Assembly: GCA_037042185.1 (NCBI GenBank)
Contig: JAXQJY010000027.1
Span: 3,188,893 to 3,252,892 of the forward strand
Direction: 5' to 3'
DNA: 64,000 bases
DNA from: Sordariomycetes sp. S80-01Y
Taxonomy: Eukaryota; Ascomycota; Sordariomycetes
Made by a program: the position numbers and the translations under genes
The notes under the pieces: generated by a model
Databases searched by the model: none
Seen by the model: only the letters and a program-made list of their open reading frames with translations
What the model was told of the DNA's origin: nothing
Shown here: positions 23,582 to 33,847 of the stretch, in pieces
Position numbering within the stretch: position 1 is the first letter of the stretch
Layout: each line of letters begins with the position of its first letter

Positions 23582-24114
23582 AACCAATGCAGGACCAGTT
23601 CCCTAAGAGACCCAGGTTCCCTGGTAATGATGGTTTAGTGAGGGGCAAGTGTAGCTGGCTGACGACCCCAGAGTCGGCACTATCATGGCTTAAGGTACCG
23701 TGGGCTGCTCAAAGTTGCCTCTACTGTCCCTACTCGGTACCTTACGGTGGAGGCAAGGGGCGTGTCTGTATTATTTTGGGATCGGGTAAGGACCGGAGAT
23801 AGTCGGAAAGCTGTCTTGAGACCAATCAGAGTCCTAGGTTACATGCCTCCATGCCTCATTCGGAAATGCCGCCCTGCATGATTCCGTGTGCCCACCTTCC
23901 TCTCCCCCCCATGGAGTTCCCAGCCAAGCGATGTATCCCCGTCGTGCAGCTAAACACCCTCGCAAGATCTCATGTGCATCAAGATTCAACGCGACACTCT
24001 AGTGATCGTACCTCTCTGTTAAAAGGATCTTTCTTGAATCCTGTGCTCCCTCACCATCAAACGCGATTCGAGAGCCTCGTTCAAGTCAATCTGATTGTGA
24101 CTGTAGCAGCAAAC

Positions 24115-25708
24115 ATGGCAGTCCATTCAAGTCAAGAACTCCATGTCGCCATTGTCGGTACATCACTGCCCCTTTCTTGGTCTGTGCTTATCACCAGCTG
24201 ACAGTATGGTTGATAGGAGCTGGCATCGCCGGTCTGGCACTGGCCATGGCACTTCACAAGCAAGGCGTTCCATTCACCATATACGAGGAAGCAAAGGAGT
24301 ATTCTGTTGTTGGGTGAGTCGCATCCTCTCAATAAACGATATCGATTCCACGGGCTCCATCTTTTCATGAATAGGACTAAGTCCTGAGCGACAGTGCCGG
24401 TATTGGATTCGCCCCCAACGGTTTGCGGTCCCTGGATCTGATCGAGCCTGGTTTCCGTCAGCTTTACGAGAAACTCTGTGTTGGTAACAAGCCGTCCGAA
24501 GCACAGTGGGTATTCTTCGAGGGCTTGCTCCTCGAGCCTGGTCTTGGTGATGACAAGCCCTGGAGTGGCAACCTCAAGTCCGCTTGGGGACATCGTGACT
24601 ATACTCGCAAGTCGGTGGGTTTCCTCCCATTTTTGGCCACCTTAACTTGACTTGCAGTTTACATTAGGCTAACTGTCAGAAGGCTCACCGGAAGGAACTG
24701 CTCGACATCATGACCAGCTTTATTCCCATCGAGAGCGTCAAGTTCAGCAAGAAGCTCACTGCTATCAAAGAGTTCCCAGACAAGGTCATCCTAGAGTTTG
24801 AGGATGGCGAGGTCGCTACGACCAGCATTCTGGCCGGCGCCGACGGCATATCGAGTACCGTGCGGCAGTATCTTCTTAAGCCACAACACCCCGAGCAAGC
24901 GGTTCCGGTGTACTCTGGTGCCTACTGCTACAGAGGAGTAATCCCCATGTCCGAAGCATACGAGATTATGGGTGACAAGACCGATGTCGCCAAGATTTAC
25001 TTTGGACACAACCAGGGTGCTGTCACATACCGAATCACTGGAGGAGACGTAAGCCGAACAACAGCATTATGCAAATAATCAAGTACAAGTACTGACCACT
25101 GATCTACATTTTAGGAATTCAATTTTTTACTCCTCAAGGCTACACCCAACACCCCGTGGGCTTCGCCTGGCAGGGTCACTCAGAAGATCACACACGAGCA
25201 GATGATGGCCGACTTCGACGGTCCCGATGTTGACGATCGATTCAAGAAGCTCCTGGCCAAGGCAAAACCAGTCCAGTGGGGCTTGTTCCATCACGCCAAA
25301 ACCGCCACATACTACAGAGACCAGATCTGCCTTCTCGGTGACAGCGCGCATGCCTCTATGCCATTCCAAGCTGCCGGCGCTGCCCAGGGCATCGAAGATG
25401 CTCTTGTCCTTTCCAGAGTTCTTGCCGAGCTTGCAAAGAGTCCCGTGAGGGGGCCAGAGCGGACCGTTGAAATCAGGGCAGGATTGAAGGCATATGACGC
25501 CACCAGGCGGCCTCGTGCGCAGAAGCAACTCGAGCAAGCCTTCGAGGTCGGCCAAATGATTTACTTCCAGCACGAAGAGACGGGAGATGACATGTCAAAG
25601 ATCCTCCCGAGGTTGCAGAACAATCGACTGAACTGGCTATGGTTCCACGACTTGGAGGCCGATGCTGATAAGGCAGTAAACGCGCTGCGGGAAGAAATGC
25701 AGAAGTAA
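24115..25708 (+). CDS. FAD-dependent aromatic monooxygenase (salicylate hydroxylase-like)
   Basis: Group A flavoprotein monooxygenase using NAD(P)H and O2 to hydroxylate an aromatic or related substrate. Five exons, 24115-24157, 24217-24313, 24395-24614, 24680-25048 and 25115-25708, give 440 aa with exact phase agreement. The FAD dinucleotide motif [12 protein letters not shown] is completed across intron 1, followed by YEEA and [14 protein letters not shown] across intron 2. The second FAD motif [22 protein letters not shown] is about at residues 312-333 and includes the conserved GD and H. RRPRAQ lies in the C-terminal domain. No signal peptide. It is divergent from the Zn2Cys6 gene, so it is probably a target of that regulator. 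Another member of the family survives as a remnant at 60.8 kb. The substrate cannot be assigned. Confidence 0.9.
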
Positions 25709-27819
25709 GCATTGTTGCTTGATCTTTATGAAAAATGAAATTGATATGTATCGTTCACAGTGCTTCAACCCTACATACCAGTGTCTCAACGAAATTGCAA
25801 AGGTAGAATTAGACGGTTGCAGCGAAGTAAATACAAATACGCTTGAAGATAATGCAAGTGCTGAGGGATTCTCTAGTGATTATATTCTATTTCTCAATCC
25901 TTTCATCTAATTAGTCAAGCAAGGACCTACGTTGCTGCATCTTATAGATCTGGAAACCAGAGTGTTTAGATGGAGAGCGCACGATCATTTATGCCGGTGC
26001 TGGCCATGTAACCACTGCAAGATATCTCGTTATGACTGATCGTCAGCATCGGAGGCCTTAGTCTTCTCTCCGATTCAGAGAGGGCGCAGCTGTACATTGC
26101 ATTGGCCCCTCGAGGTGAGATTATCTTTATCGCCTCTCTGTGATCCACCTTTCTGGAGATCCCCCGTTATCTTTGAGTTAGCTTTCTATGAACTTTAGAC
26201 TCGCCCGCATTGAAAGGAGCATTGAGTAGTTGCTTCTCCGGCCTGAAAGTCTCGGCAATACATTTAGGCTAGGTTCCTCTACGTCAGGCATTCCGTTCGC
26301 CAATAAAATCGGGTGCGGTTCAAGCCACAGTTCTAGACGTCTGTAGCTTGACCCCGTGACGACAAGAAGCCGCTAGCGAGAGTCTACCATGGCTATTGAG
26401 TATTTTGGAGTCTATGAATACCGTAGGGACTCGATATTCGCCGTTTCTATAGAGCACAATGTTCCCTGCTCCCGGGCTTTCAAGATATCCCCCAGAAACG
26501 CCTGCCAATGACATACTACATTTCAGCCTCTAGCCAAGGTCCTTGTAAACAATATTAGGCGAGCCTATTTACAGTAAAGCTTAGCTCCCCAGAAAAGGCG
26601 AATTTGTCGAGTTACCGCCATGGAGGGGCGGCTCTTTCTCGAAGGGAAATCTATTGAGTCACAAGCCGTGCTCACCTTTATTTGACGTCCATATTACACT
26701 CTGAGCATTGTTCAACACGATTGATGGCGGGAGCTCCTGATACTTAACTGAAGACGTTGAGATATAGTGTCACCCATCAGATAATTACAATCTTTAGCTG
26801 GCATACGTCGTGTGAACGGCCACTTTACGTTCCAGATCCAAAGCGACTTACTCCGCTTAACCGTATCAGCTACTCCCTCGTAGCCTGAACTACGAATATA
26901 CATCATTGTGTCGCTTGCCTAAACCTCTAATACTCTCAGCTAACTTGAACGGTGAGCTGTTAAAGACTAAGGCGAAAATTAGATGGCAACTTCTTTTCTT
27001 CAAGATCTTTATCAACAAGAAGTTGTTGCAGCTAAAGAGGACCAAGGGACAGCGGGCGCAGAGAGAGTCAGGCCCAGGTACTAATATCTCTCTAGACGAA
27101 TTGCTATCGTCAATGAGTAGATAGCGGGCTCTCGCGGAGTGGACGGGTCCATTGGCAAGATGCCGGGGTTTCCCCCAATCTCCCGGCCCACCCGCTTGGG
27201 CCACGAATCTGCTGCTATTGTTTGCGTATCTACATATCTATGGGGTTCTTGTAAAGTAGGTGTGCATTATGCCCTTAGCACTGCATACAGTAGATAGCAG
27301 CAACAGCTATCTCTCGTTCCTCTCTGGAATGGATATGGTGATGGGCGCGTGCTTGAGGCGAAATGTATCTGGTCCGTGGCTCTGGGTCAAGCAAGCATGC
27401 GGCTCTGTGACGGACGGGAAAGCCAGGGAACGAGGGAAAGGGTGGTAACGAAGTGCCAGCTAGTTGAATACTGACCTTACGCTTATCTGTCTTTGTAAGC
27501 GGTGGGTTTGCAACGCACGCTTCCGTATCGCGCGGTACGTCAGCCGCACCTTAGCATTATTGGAACCCCGGATAGCCGCTTGGACCACGCTGCCTCTAGC
27601 CGAAGCCCTGGATGGGACTACCCCAGAACCTAGCCTGGGCGTTATCAGGGTAGCCAGACACACAGGTTTGGGCACTGGTACACCCAGTATTCGACCGATA
27701 TATAAACAGGGAGGCATCATGCCCCCCCCTGTCCACTGTTTGATATTGACGTCCCAAGTTGCGCTCTCTAGACCACTGTACGCCTCGTCTTCCCTTCTCC
27801 TACTTTCCTAGTGGCAAGA
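25709..27819. other. Long intergenic stretch, no gene seen
   Basis: About 2.1 kb. Several open frames of 60-115 codons occur on both strands (for example 26890-27204 minus and 27464-27811 plus), but none shows a motif, splice pattern or neighbour logic. A TATA-like TATATAAA at 27699-27706 lies about 115 bp upstream of the transporter fragment at 27820. The composition is unremarkable. Confidence 0.45.
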
Positions 27820-28408
27820 ATGTCCCTTCAGTCACCTCCTTCTCACGAGAAGAACCAGTCTTCTCTGAAGACTGGTCCTCTTTCGCACGATGACGTTGAA
27901 AATGCGGAGTCCCGTGAGGTCTTCCAAACCGGCGTCGATGGCGTTAAGTTCGGGATTGTCAGTTGGCAACGTGCTACCATTGTCTTCTGCAAGATCAACT
28001 TTGCCATGAGCATTCTTGCCATCCCCGAGGCATTGGCGACTCTTGGCTCTGTTGGTGGTTCTCTCGCTCTCGTGGGCTTCACTCTCTGAACATCTGTAAG
28101 TCAAAGCCTTGCAATCTTCCCGCTGCGTATACGTATTCTATAAATTTGTATTAACAAACCTTTAGATACTGGTCTCATCCTTGACGACTTTCACAACAGA
28201 CATCCGGAATGCCACAGTACACCCTATCCTCATCTGCAATTGTCCTCCTCCGACTTTGACTGATGATGACCGTTTAGTGTTGGCTGATATGATGGGATTG
28301 CTCTCTGGCAAAATCGGCCGTGAACTCGTCGGTGTCCAGATCATCATCGCTCAAGCCCTAATTTCGGCAGGCGGCATTGTCACGACGGCCGTCGGCCTTA
28401 ACACCTTA
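27820..28408 (+). pseudogene. Truncated amino-acid transporter (AAAP/AVT-like) pseudogene
   Basis: N-terminal part of a fungal amino-acid permease of the auxin/amino-acid permease type. From the ATG at 27820 it has a polar N-tail, then the first membrane span ([17 protein letters not shown]). The frame meets a TGA at about 28087, while a neighbouring frame continues HSLNIC and, after an intron ending CTTTAG, gives [17 protein letters not shown] second intron (about 28221-28277) leads to [18 protein letters not shown] and [26 protein letters not shown]. Homology then stops abruptly near 28405. So it has at least one frameshift and lacks about two thirds of the usual 11-span protein. A TATA-like element remains upstream. 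It abuts an oppositely oriented fragment of another gene. Confidence 0.65.
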
Positions 28409-28597
28409 TCAAATCATTCCCAGTGCTGTTTCCACTAACACATCAAGCAGTGACTTGTTTGCAAGAACCGTGAGGTTCTCATGCCTGTTCTCATCTAGGT
28501 CCAAGACCTCGACATCGAGAGGCTCCTGCTGCATTTCTCCATTCAAAGTTGACGCAGGTTCGAGTCCGAAACCGAATACAGGTCCGGAGAGCGTACC
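28409..28597 (-). pseudogene. Possible fragment of a 2Fe-2S ferredoxin-domain oxidoreductase
   Basis: On the minus strand an open stretch of about 60 codons ends in TGA at 28411-28409. It contains EPLDVEVLDLDENRH and [18 protein letters not shown], which resembles the start of the plant-type ferredoxin domain of phthalate-dioxygenase-reductase-like proteins (V-x-x-x-x-SLLDVL-x-x-AG, just before the cysteine loop). The cysteines that should follow are absent because the stretch ends where the transporter fragment begins. It is therefore at best a fragment, and the assignment rests on one motif. Confidence 0.35.
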
Positions 28598-28746
28598 TCA
28601 TCTGGTCCCATTGAGTAGGGCCAATAAATGATCAGGAGCATCTTCTGCCATGTATTGTTTGTCTATGCAGCTCACACGATCGCAGCTGATAGAGACTTCG
28701 CCACATGTTTGCTTCATTCGCTTGAACATCTATGTAAGAATAACTT

Positions 28747-30456
28747 CTAAGTCCCACTCGAGAAACCCTTGAATTTGTGGTGGCAGAAAGGCACGGGAGG
28801 ACTGGACCATTTGGGACTGACTTCCTCCTCATCGTACCGAACGACAGGCGCCAGTGTGCGAAGGTCGGAACCAAAGACCGTGTCAGTGAAGTGAACATAA
28901 TACTTCTCGTCCTCTGTCAACTTGCTGTTCTCCTTCCATGCTTTCATTATCTGATAGTACAGAGGTGCGACGTGAACATCGCTGCCCCAAGGCATAAAAT
29001 TGTACTTGTCCTGGATCTTGTGCACGATCTCGGGTTGGTAAAGACGGACCTCGGGATCGAGTGTGACCATGTTGTACCCAGCAAGCGCAGCGTGCCCATG
29101 GTAAGAACCCCCGAACTTTGTGCGATCACGAATGGCACATGCGATGGTCAAGGCAGCCAAGATGCCTGTGGACATGTCGGAGATGGGCAGGCTGGGCAGT
29201 ACACCTTGTCCAGCAGGCAAGCCAAAAGACTGAGCAATGACCCACGAACTGCCAGCAGCAGCGTCCGCGACTTGCTGCCATCCAGGTCTCTCGGCGTACG
29301 GGCCATCGGGACCGTAGCAGTTTTCGTCTACGTAGATGATGCCCTTGCCGCGCTTGTTCGCCATCTCCAGAGCAGCCTTGAGTCCGAACCCGCGACGCTC
29401 GAGAGATCGTAAACGGTAACCCTGCAGAATAACATCGGCCTCCTCGAACAACTTGATCAACTGGGCGTGGTCATCTGGGTTGTCGACATTCAGATCGAAA
29501 GCATTCTTGCCTGCCATCAGAGACGAGGGTTGTGCCGGGGTATAGTCCTTGAGCTTTGAAGAGTTCACACGAATGACATCTGCCCCCATGGATGCAAGAG
29601 CAGCACCTGCTGCACTTCCAGCGATGATTCTCACAAGCTCAACAACCTTGACACCGGCAAGGGGTCGTTGATCCTTGGACTGAGGCAGTGGAGTCGGTGG
29701 GAGGGCAGGGCATTGTGTTTGAAGGGAATAGTTGATGAGCGGGTGTCGACCGAGTACTTTACCCATTTCCGTCTTCCGCCATCCCTCGGGAGAGTGCACA
29801 ACGGAGCCTGACAGACCTTTTTCGACCATGAGCTGCTCGAGTTCCCGAGCACGATACTTGCGAACATGCTCTTCAATCAGCTTGTAGGCCTCATCGTCCG
29901 TCTTGATGGTGGCATCGAGATCCTTGCTAATGCCAATCTCAGCCAGAGCTTTCCAAGGATCAAGAGACCCATGGAACTGGTACCAAACGCCTTGGTCCGC
30001 AGTCTCGTAGATGGCAGTAGCGCGAAACACAAGAGATGAGCCAGATTGACGATCCTTGTCCCACTGAGGAACAGTCGGCATCTTGATGACTCCAGGCCCT
30101 GTGAGACCATCGATGGTAACGAGTGCCGGCGTTGCTGGGTACAGGCCTGCATGATCTGTATCAATGTGCACGGTAGTGTCGATTTCGCGCCCACGAAGGC
30201 GCAGAATCTCAAGCCCAACAATGCCGAACATGGCATGCAGGGTGGCCGTCAGAGCCTGTGACTTGATGGGACCGGGGATGCATGGCAAGTCGTCCCCGTG
30301 AAATTGGACTTTGCTCAGCAAGGCTTCATCTGTCGTGAAACTTGGGGTTCTCCTGGCCAGCATGCGCAAAAGTCGCTTGCACTCTTCAGGGACAGGCTGG
30401 AAAGCCTCGTCAACGTAGGTCCCTGGACCATAGCTTTGTGAATTGTTGCCGGTCAT
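28747..30456 (-). CDS. CoA-transferase family III (CaiB/BaiF) protein
   Basis: Family III CoA-transferases move CoA between carboxylic acids (for example carnitine, oxalate, bile-acid and dicarboxylate systems); related members are acyl-CoA racemases. Intronless, 569 aa. The CaiB core is clear in the C-terminal two thirds: PLAGVKVVELVRIIAGSAAG (about residue 270), GADVIRVNSSKLKD, FDLNVDNPDDHAQLIKLFEEADV, LRSLERRGFG, YGPDGPYAERPGWQQVADAA and the Ser/Thr-rich IS DMSTGILAAL region. The first 230 residues look like a second, diverged CaiB-type half, which is usual for the long fungal proteins. It shares a 511-bp promoter with the divergent dehydrogenase at 30968, which carries three CCGG half-sites. 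The acid substrate is unknown. Confidence 0.88.
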   Translation of the reverse strand: MTGNNSQSYGPGTYVDEAFQPVPEECKRLLRMLARRTPSFTTDEALLSKVQFHGDDLPCIPGPIKSQALTATLHAMFGIVGLEILRLRGREIDTTVHIDTDHAGLYPATPALVTIDGLTGPGVIKMPTVPQWDKDRQSGSSLVFRATAIYETADQGVWYQFHGSLDPWKALAEIGISKDLDATIKTDDEAYKLIEEHVRKYRARELEQLMVEKGLSGSVVHSPEGWRKTEMGKVLGRHPLINYSLQTQCPALPPTPLPQSKDQRPLAGVKVVELVRIIAGSAAGAALASMGADVIRVNSSKLKDYTPAQPSSLMAGKNAFDLNVDNPDDHAQLIKLFEEADVILQGYRLRSLERRGFGLKAALEMANKRGKGIIYVDENCYGPDGPYAERPGWQQVADAAAGSSWVIAQSFGLPAGQGVLPSLPISDMSTGILAALTIACAIRDRTKFGGSYHGHAALAGYNMVTLDPEVRLYQPEIVHKIQDKYNFMPWGSDVHVAPLYYQIMKAWKENSKLTEDEKYYVHFTDTVFGSDLRTLAPVVRYDEEEVSPKWSSPPVPFCHHKFKGFSSGT

Positions 30457-30967
30457 CTTGCTCTGTATGTTGTGAGATTGCTAGGAAGAAACAGGTAATG
30501 AACGACCAGCAGATTATAGCCTCATGTTGAAGTCATCCATCCAAAGCTGCGACCATGAACTCATTACCTACCATTTACAAGTCTGCTGCACTAGGTAGGT
30601 AGGTACGTAGCTCCGTAACAACGCTGTAATCGACGTTCAATATCCAGCCAATTGCGCCTCGGTTCATACCGCCGGGAGGTGCTCCGGTCTACCCCCGGCG
30701 GGGTCCGCCAGGGTGGGTCCGAAGAGTGCGGGCGCTCGGCGTCAATGGTGAGTCCCGACCGATCTTGTAAGTCCTCAAGGCTCCGATTGTGAGCTCGAGT
30801 AGTTGAATAATCAAAGTCAGGCTGAACGGCGCCATACAGCTGCAGAAGTCCGCAAGAATAGTTACCTAAGGTAGACAGCGCAACAGCTTGCGCTGGCTCC
30901 TCCTGACAGCCCTGGTCGCAGGATTATCAGGCCATACTGAACCTCAACCGTTTAGGACACCGCATAC
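30457..30967. promoter_or_regulatory. Shared divergent promoter, CoA-transferase / 3-hydroxyacyl-CoA dehydrogenase
   Basis: 511 bp between start codons. The middle is very GC-rich (about 30668-30712) with a CCGG array. No coding region. Common regulation of the two genes is inferred. Confidence 0.5.
30672..30698. promoter_or_regulatory. CCGG array: CCGG-N8-CCGG-N7-CCGG
   Basis: CCGG at 30672-30675, 30684-30687 and 30695-30698 (start-to-start steps 12 and 11). The same arrangement, with the same steps, is in the next divergent promoter at 33508-33534, and the first pair recurs at 37997-38012. CGG triplets are the half-sites of Zn2Cys6 regulators, so this is a candidate operator of a cluster regulator. 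Confidence 0.5.
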
Positions 30968-32006
30968 ATGTCTGTCCAAGTTCGCACAGTTGCCGTCGTT
31001 GGCAGCGGCGTTATCGGCGCGAGCTGGGCCTACCTCTTTCTTTCCCGAGGATTGAGAGTCGTAATGTCTGACCCTGCCAGCGGGGGGGAAGAAGCGTTCA
31101 GGACGTTTGTCACCAAGGTCCATGCGGAATCCAATGGGTCGGCGGATGATTTGCAGCGAATATGGCATCGATTCCAGTTTGCCGAAGATATCACGCCGCA
31201 CCTTCCAGATGTGGACTTTGTTCAAGAGGTAACGTTGATTTCAAATCCGATCACTCAATCGAGCTAGGTACTGCTTCACGACCAGTGCACTGACTTGAGG
31301 CTCGAAACAGAACGGTCCCGAGCGCCTAGAACTTAAGCAACGCATCGTGGCATCAATTGATGAGCATACTCGACCAGAAGTTGTCATTGCGTCGTCCTCT
31401 TCCGGTCTGCCCCCATCAGAATTCGTGACGCAGTGCAAAAATGCGCCCAACCGCGTCCTGGTTGGTCACCCATTTAACCCACCACATTTGATCCCGCTGG
31501 TCGAAGTTGTCCCGCACCCCGACACAGACCAATCCTCTGTCAACACCGCTCTGGAGTTCTACAAGTCTCTTGGAAAGCGACCGATTCAACTTCACAAGGA
31601 GATCCCTGGCTTCGTCGCGAACCGTCTCCAGGCGGCAATCAACAACGAGGCCTATAGTTTGATCAGCAGGGGTATCGTCTCAGCAAAAGACTTGGATGCT
31701 GCCGTTTCATCGGGCCCAGGATTGAGATGGGCGCTCACCGGACCAATCGCCATTAACGCACTTGGCGGAGGTGGTGGTCCTGATGGATTCGGGCAAAGGC
31801 TTGAGCGACTTGGGCCGGCAATTCGAGGCTGGGAGCAGGACATCCTGCGCAACCGCTTTTCTTGGGGAGAAACAGAGGTCGCCAAGTTAAGAGACGAGGT
31901 CAATAAGTCATATAGCGGTACTGACTGGGTAGAGATCGTTAGGGGGAGGGATAACGTTCTCATAGACCTTCTTACTTCCAAGACCAAAGCACCAGCCCTA
32001 GATTAA
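30968..32006 (+). CDS. 3-hydroxyacyl-CoA dehydrogenase family protein (carnitine dehydrogenase-like)
   Basis: NAD-dependent dehydrogenase acting on 3-hydroxyacyl-CoA or a 3-hydroxy acid such as carnitine. Exons 30968-31228 and 31311-32006, with an 82-nt intron (GTAACG donor), give 318 aa. The nucleotide motif is VAVVGSGVIGASWA at residues 8-21. The catalytic His and surroundings appear in VLVGHPFNPPHLIPLVEVV, the family signature. EIPGFVANRLQAAINNEA begins the C-terminal helical domain. Length fits the single-domain soluble type. C-terminus APALD has no peroxisomal tripeptide. It shares its promoter with the CoA-transferase gene, so the two may act on one metabolite. Confidence 0.87.
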
Positions 32007-32264
32007 TAGTGGCAGATAAGTTCCAAATATTGTTGACAAGGCTCGTATACCACCAACGTCAGAGTTCTGGGATAGTTTCCCCCTTCAGGAGCGAGGCAAT
32101 GTTGAGTTTCATCGATTATTTTGTGAGCGATGAGGTTGTATTGTATTGTATAACTTATAATTTCTACATCGAGGCCGCTGAATTCCACATTTGTATGTCC
32201 CATGCCTTTCCAAGTACATGCCAGCTGCTTGGGCGTTGTATCATATTTTTCCCCCATTGCCTAG

Positions 32265-33316
32265 TCATTTCTGAGCGATCCAGAAGTCTAGCCACTCGAT
32301 GAATCCCTTGAAGTGCTGCTCTTTCGCCCACATCTCGTAAGGATCCGTGAGTCTCGCTCGTGACTGGCAGGCTTCTTAGTCATGCTACCAATACTTGAGT
32401 ACAAAGAAACGGGTCGTTCTGCACTTACCGCAAACCCATGGCCAACATCAGAGTAAATTTTCATGTTGAATCTCTGCTTCTTCTCGGTGCAGATCTCAAT
32501 CACCCTCGTGCGTGCCTCTGGGGAGAAGAGCTTGTCGGTACTCGGAACAGCGAAGGCGATCGGTGCTGGGTTTCGCATGTGTTAGATCGAAAGGACCTCG
32601 GCGACTGACTGGTTTGCATAAGATTTCTTCTGTCATCCCACTAACCTTTGGAATTCTGCACGTGGCTCTCCTTCACGAAAGATGGATGCGCGATAGCTCC
32701 AACAGAGCAGATGCCTACATCAGACAGCTGTTCACATACGAAGCGGGCACCCCAGCTACTTCTGGTCAGCACACAGATGCCAGGGGGCAGGTCAAATGAT
32801 AAGCGGCCCCTTTACCAGTAACCAACACAACCGAATTTGGTCTTGCCGTCATTGCCGTATCGGCTCTTGACGTTTTTCACCCACTCTCTCGCAACCTCCT
32901 CTGAGGCAGTCAAGTGCTTGGCAGACCAAGCTCCAATGTCGAAGTTCGGATCGCTCAGCGGCGTCTTTGAGTACTTTCCGACGGGATCCTAGGGGATGGG
33001 CGAATCAACATGATGTTCGCGCATCCGGCCACTGAGTTACGTTACATACCCCAAGGAAGTAATCGACACCGAGTGTCAGGTAGCCACAAACAGCATAAGC
33101 GTCCATCATTAACATGAGGTTAATGTGCAGCCCGAAGGCGTCAGGGAAAAGGAGCAAAACATGTCCATTGGCGACTTTGGGGCCGGGCGTGGCCACATAG
33201 GTATCAACGCCCTCGATCTGGATGGTCTTCCCCGTGGGCTCGCCCTTGTGGAAGTCGCCTTTGAGACAGCAAAGGTCAGCTGGCTTCGCAAGGACGGGGT
33301 CGTGGGCATCTGTCAT
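32265..33316 (-). CDS. Dienelactone hydrolase family protein
   Basis: Alpha/beta hydrolase with a Cys-His-Asp triad; the prototype opens dienelactones in aromatic degradation, though fungal members hydrolyse varied lactones and esters. Five exons, 33316-33050, 32988-32816, 32755-32646, 32565-32429 and 32363-32265, give 261 aa in a continuous frame. The nucleophile is C147 in GYCWGARF, whose codon is split by intron 2. The Asp lies in PSTDKLF and the His in DVGHGFA. The N-terminus has the family's CC motif (LCCLKGDFHKGEPTG). The start at 33316 was preferred to an upstream in-frame ATG because it gives the usual short N-tail. It is divergent from amidase 2, and such pairs occur in fungal xenobiotic-degradation clusters. 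Confidence 0.88.
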
Positions 33317-33847
33317 GTTTGTCGGATATTGCTGGTTCGCAATCGAGTCCAATTGTGCAACAGGGAGTACAACGTAACTCAAATTATTTTTTTTTTTCTC
33401 CTTGGTTGTTGTAATGGTCTTCGGAGCTTAATTCGAAGCGTGCTCAAATCTGATGTCCCATCTGCAGTCGCTCGCGTAGAGCTCTGGCGGCTACGTCGGC
33501 ATCTCCTCCGGCAATAAAGCCGGTGGGCGACCGGACCGGACCACCAACACCGATCCGACATTCGCCGTTGATTGAACTTGTACGTAAAGCTGGCTGCAAA
33601 CCCCGCCATCCCGTAGTGTTTGTCAAGTCTGTCAGATAAGGGTCTATCTAATCGATACTTGAGTCATTTGGCGTTCGAGCTGACTACTAGTATTGAGCCA
33701 CCCTCCTGCTCCTGTGTAGCCTTGAAGTAATTATAAGGTACGATTAATAGCTTTGGCCTACCTTTGTTTGTATACTCCGATTTGCGACCAACGACTATTT
33801 CCCTGTGCCTTAGCCGTTGGGTGAGTTCGACGAATCTTCATAGCAAG
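33317..33847. promoter_or_regulatory. Shared divergent promoter, dienelactone hydrolase / amidase 2
   Basis: 531 bp between start codons with a CCGG array at its centre and a short T run at about 33388-33397. No coding region is supported. Confidence 0.5.
33508..33539. promoter_or_regulatory. CCGG array: CCGG-N8-CCGG-N7-CCGG-A-CCGG
   Basis: CCGG tetramers at 33508, 33520, 33531 and 33536. The first three have the same 12 and 11-nt steps as the array at 30672-30698. The spacers differ in sequence, so the arrangement, not a long repeat, is what is conserved. Confidence 0.5.

Larger units (their letters stand above)
23126..24114. promoter_or_regulatory. Shared divergent promoter of the regulator and the FAD monooxygenase
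   Basis: About 1 kb between the start codons of the Zn2Cys6 gene (minus) and the monooxygenase (plus). It contains a 41-bp tandem duplication at about 23160-23241 (unit starting ATGACGGGGAGAA) and a run of 21 G at 23561-23581. No coding region is supported. Shared control of the two genes is inferred from the arrangement only. Confidence 0.5.

Noticed and set aside
26890-27204. Open frames on both strands suggesting a transposase fragment
   Set aside because: No transposase motif or terminal repeat could be identified, so no call was made.
28777-29412. 211-codon open frame antisense to the CoA-transferase gene
   Set aside because: It lies entirely over a well-supported gene on the other strand and has no motif of its own; its length follows from the codon use of that gene.
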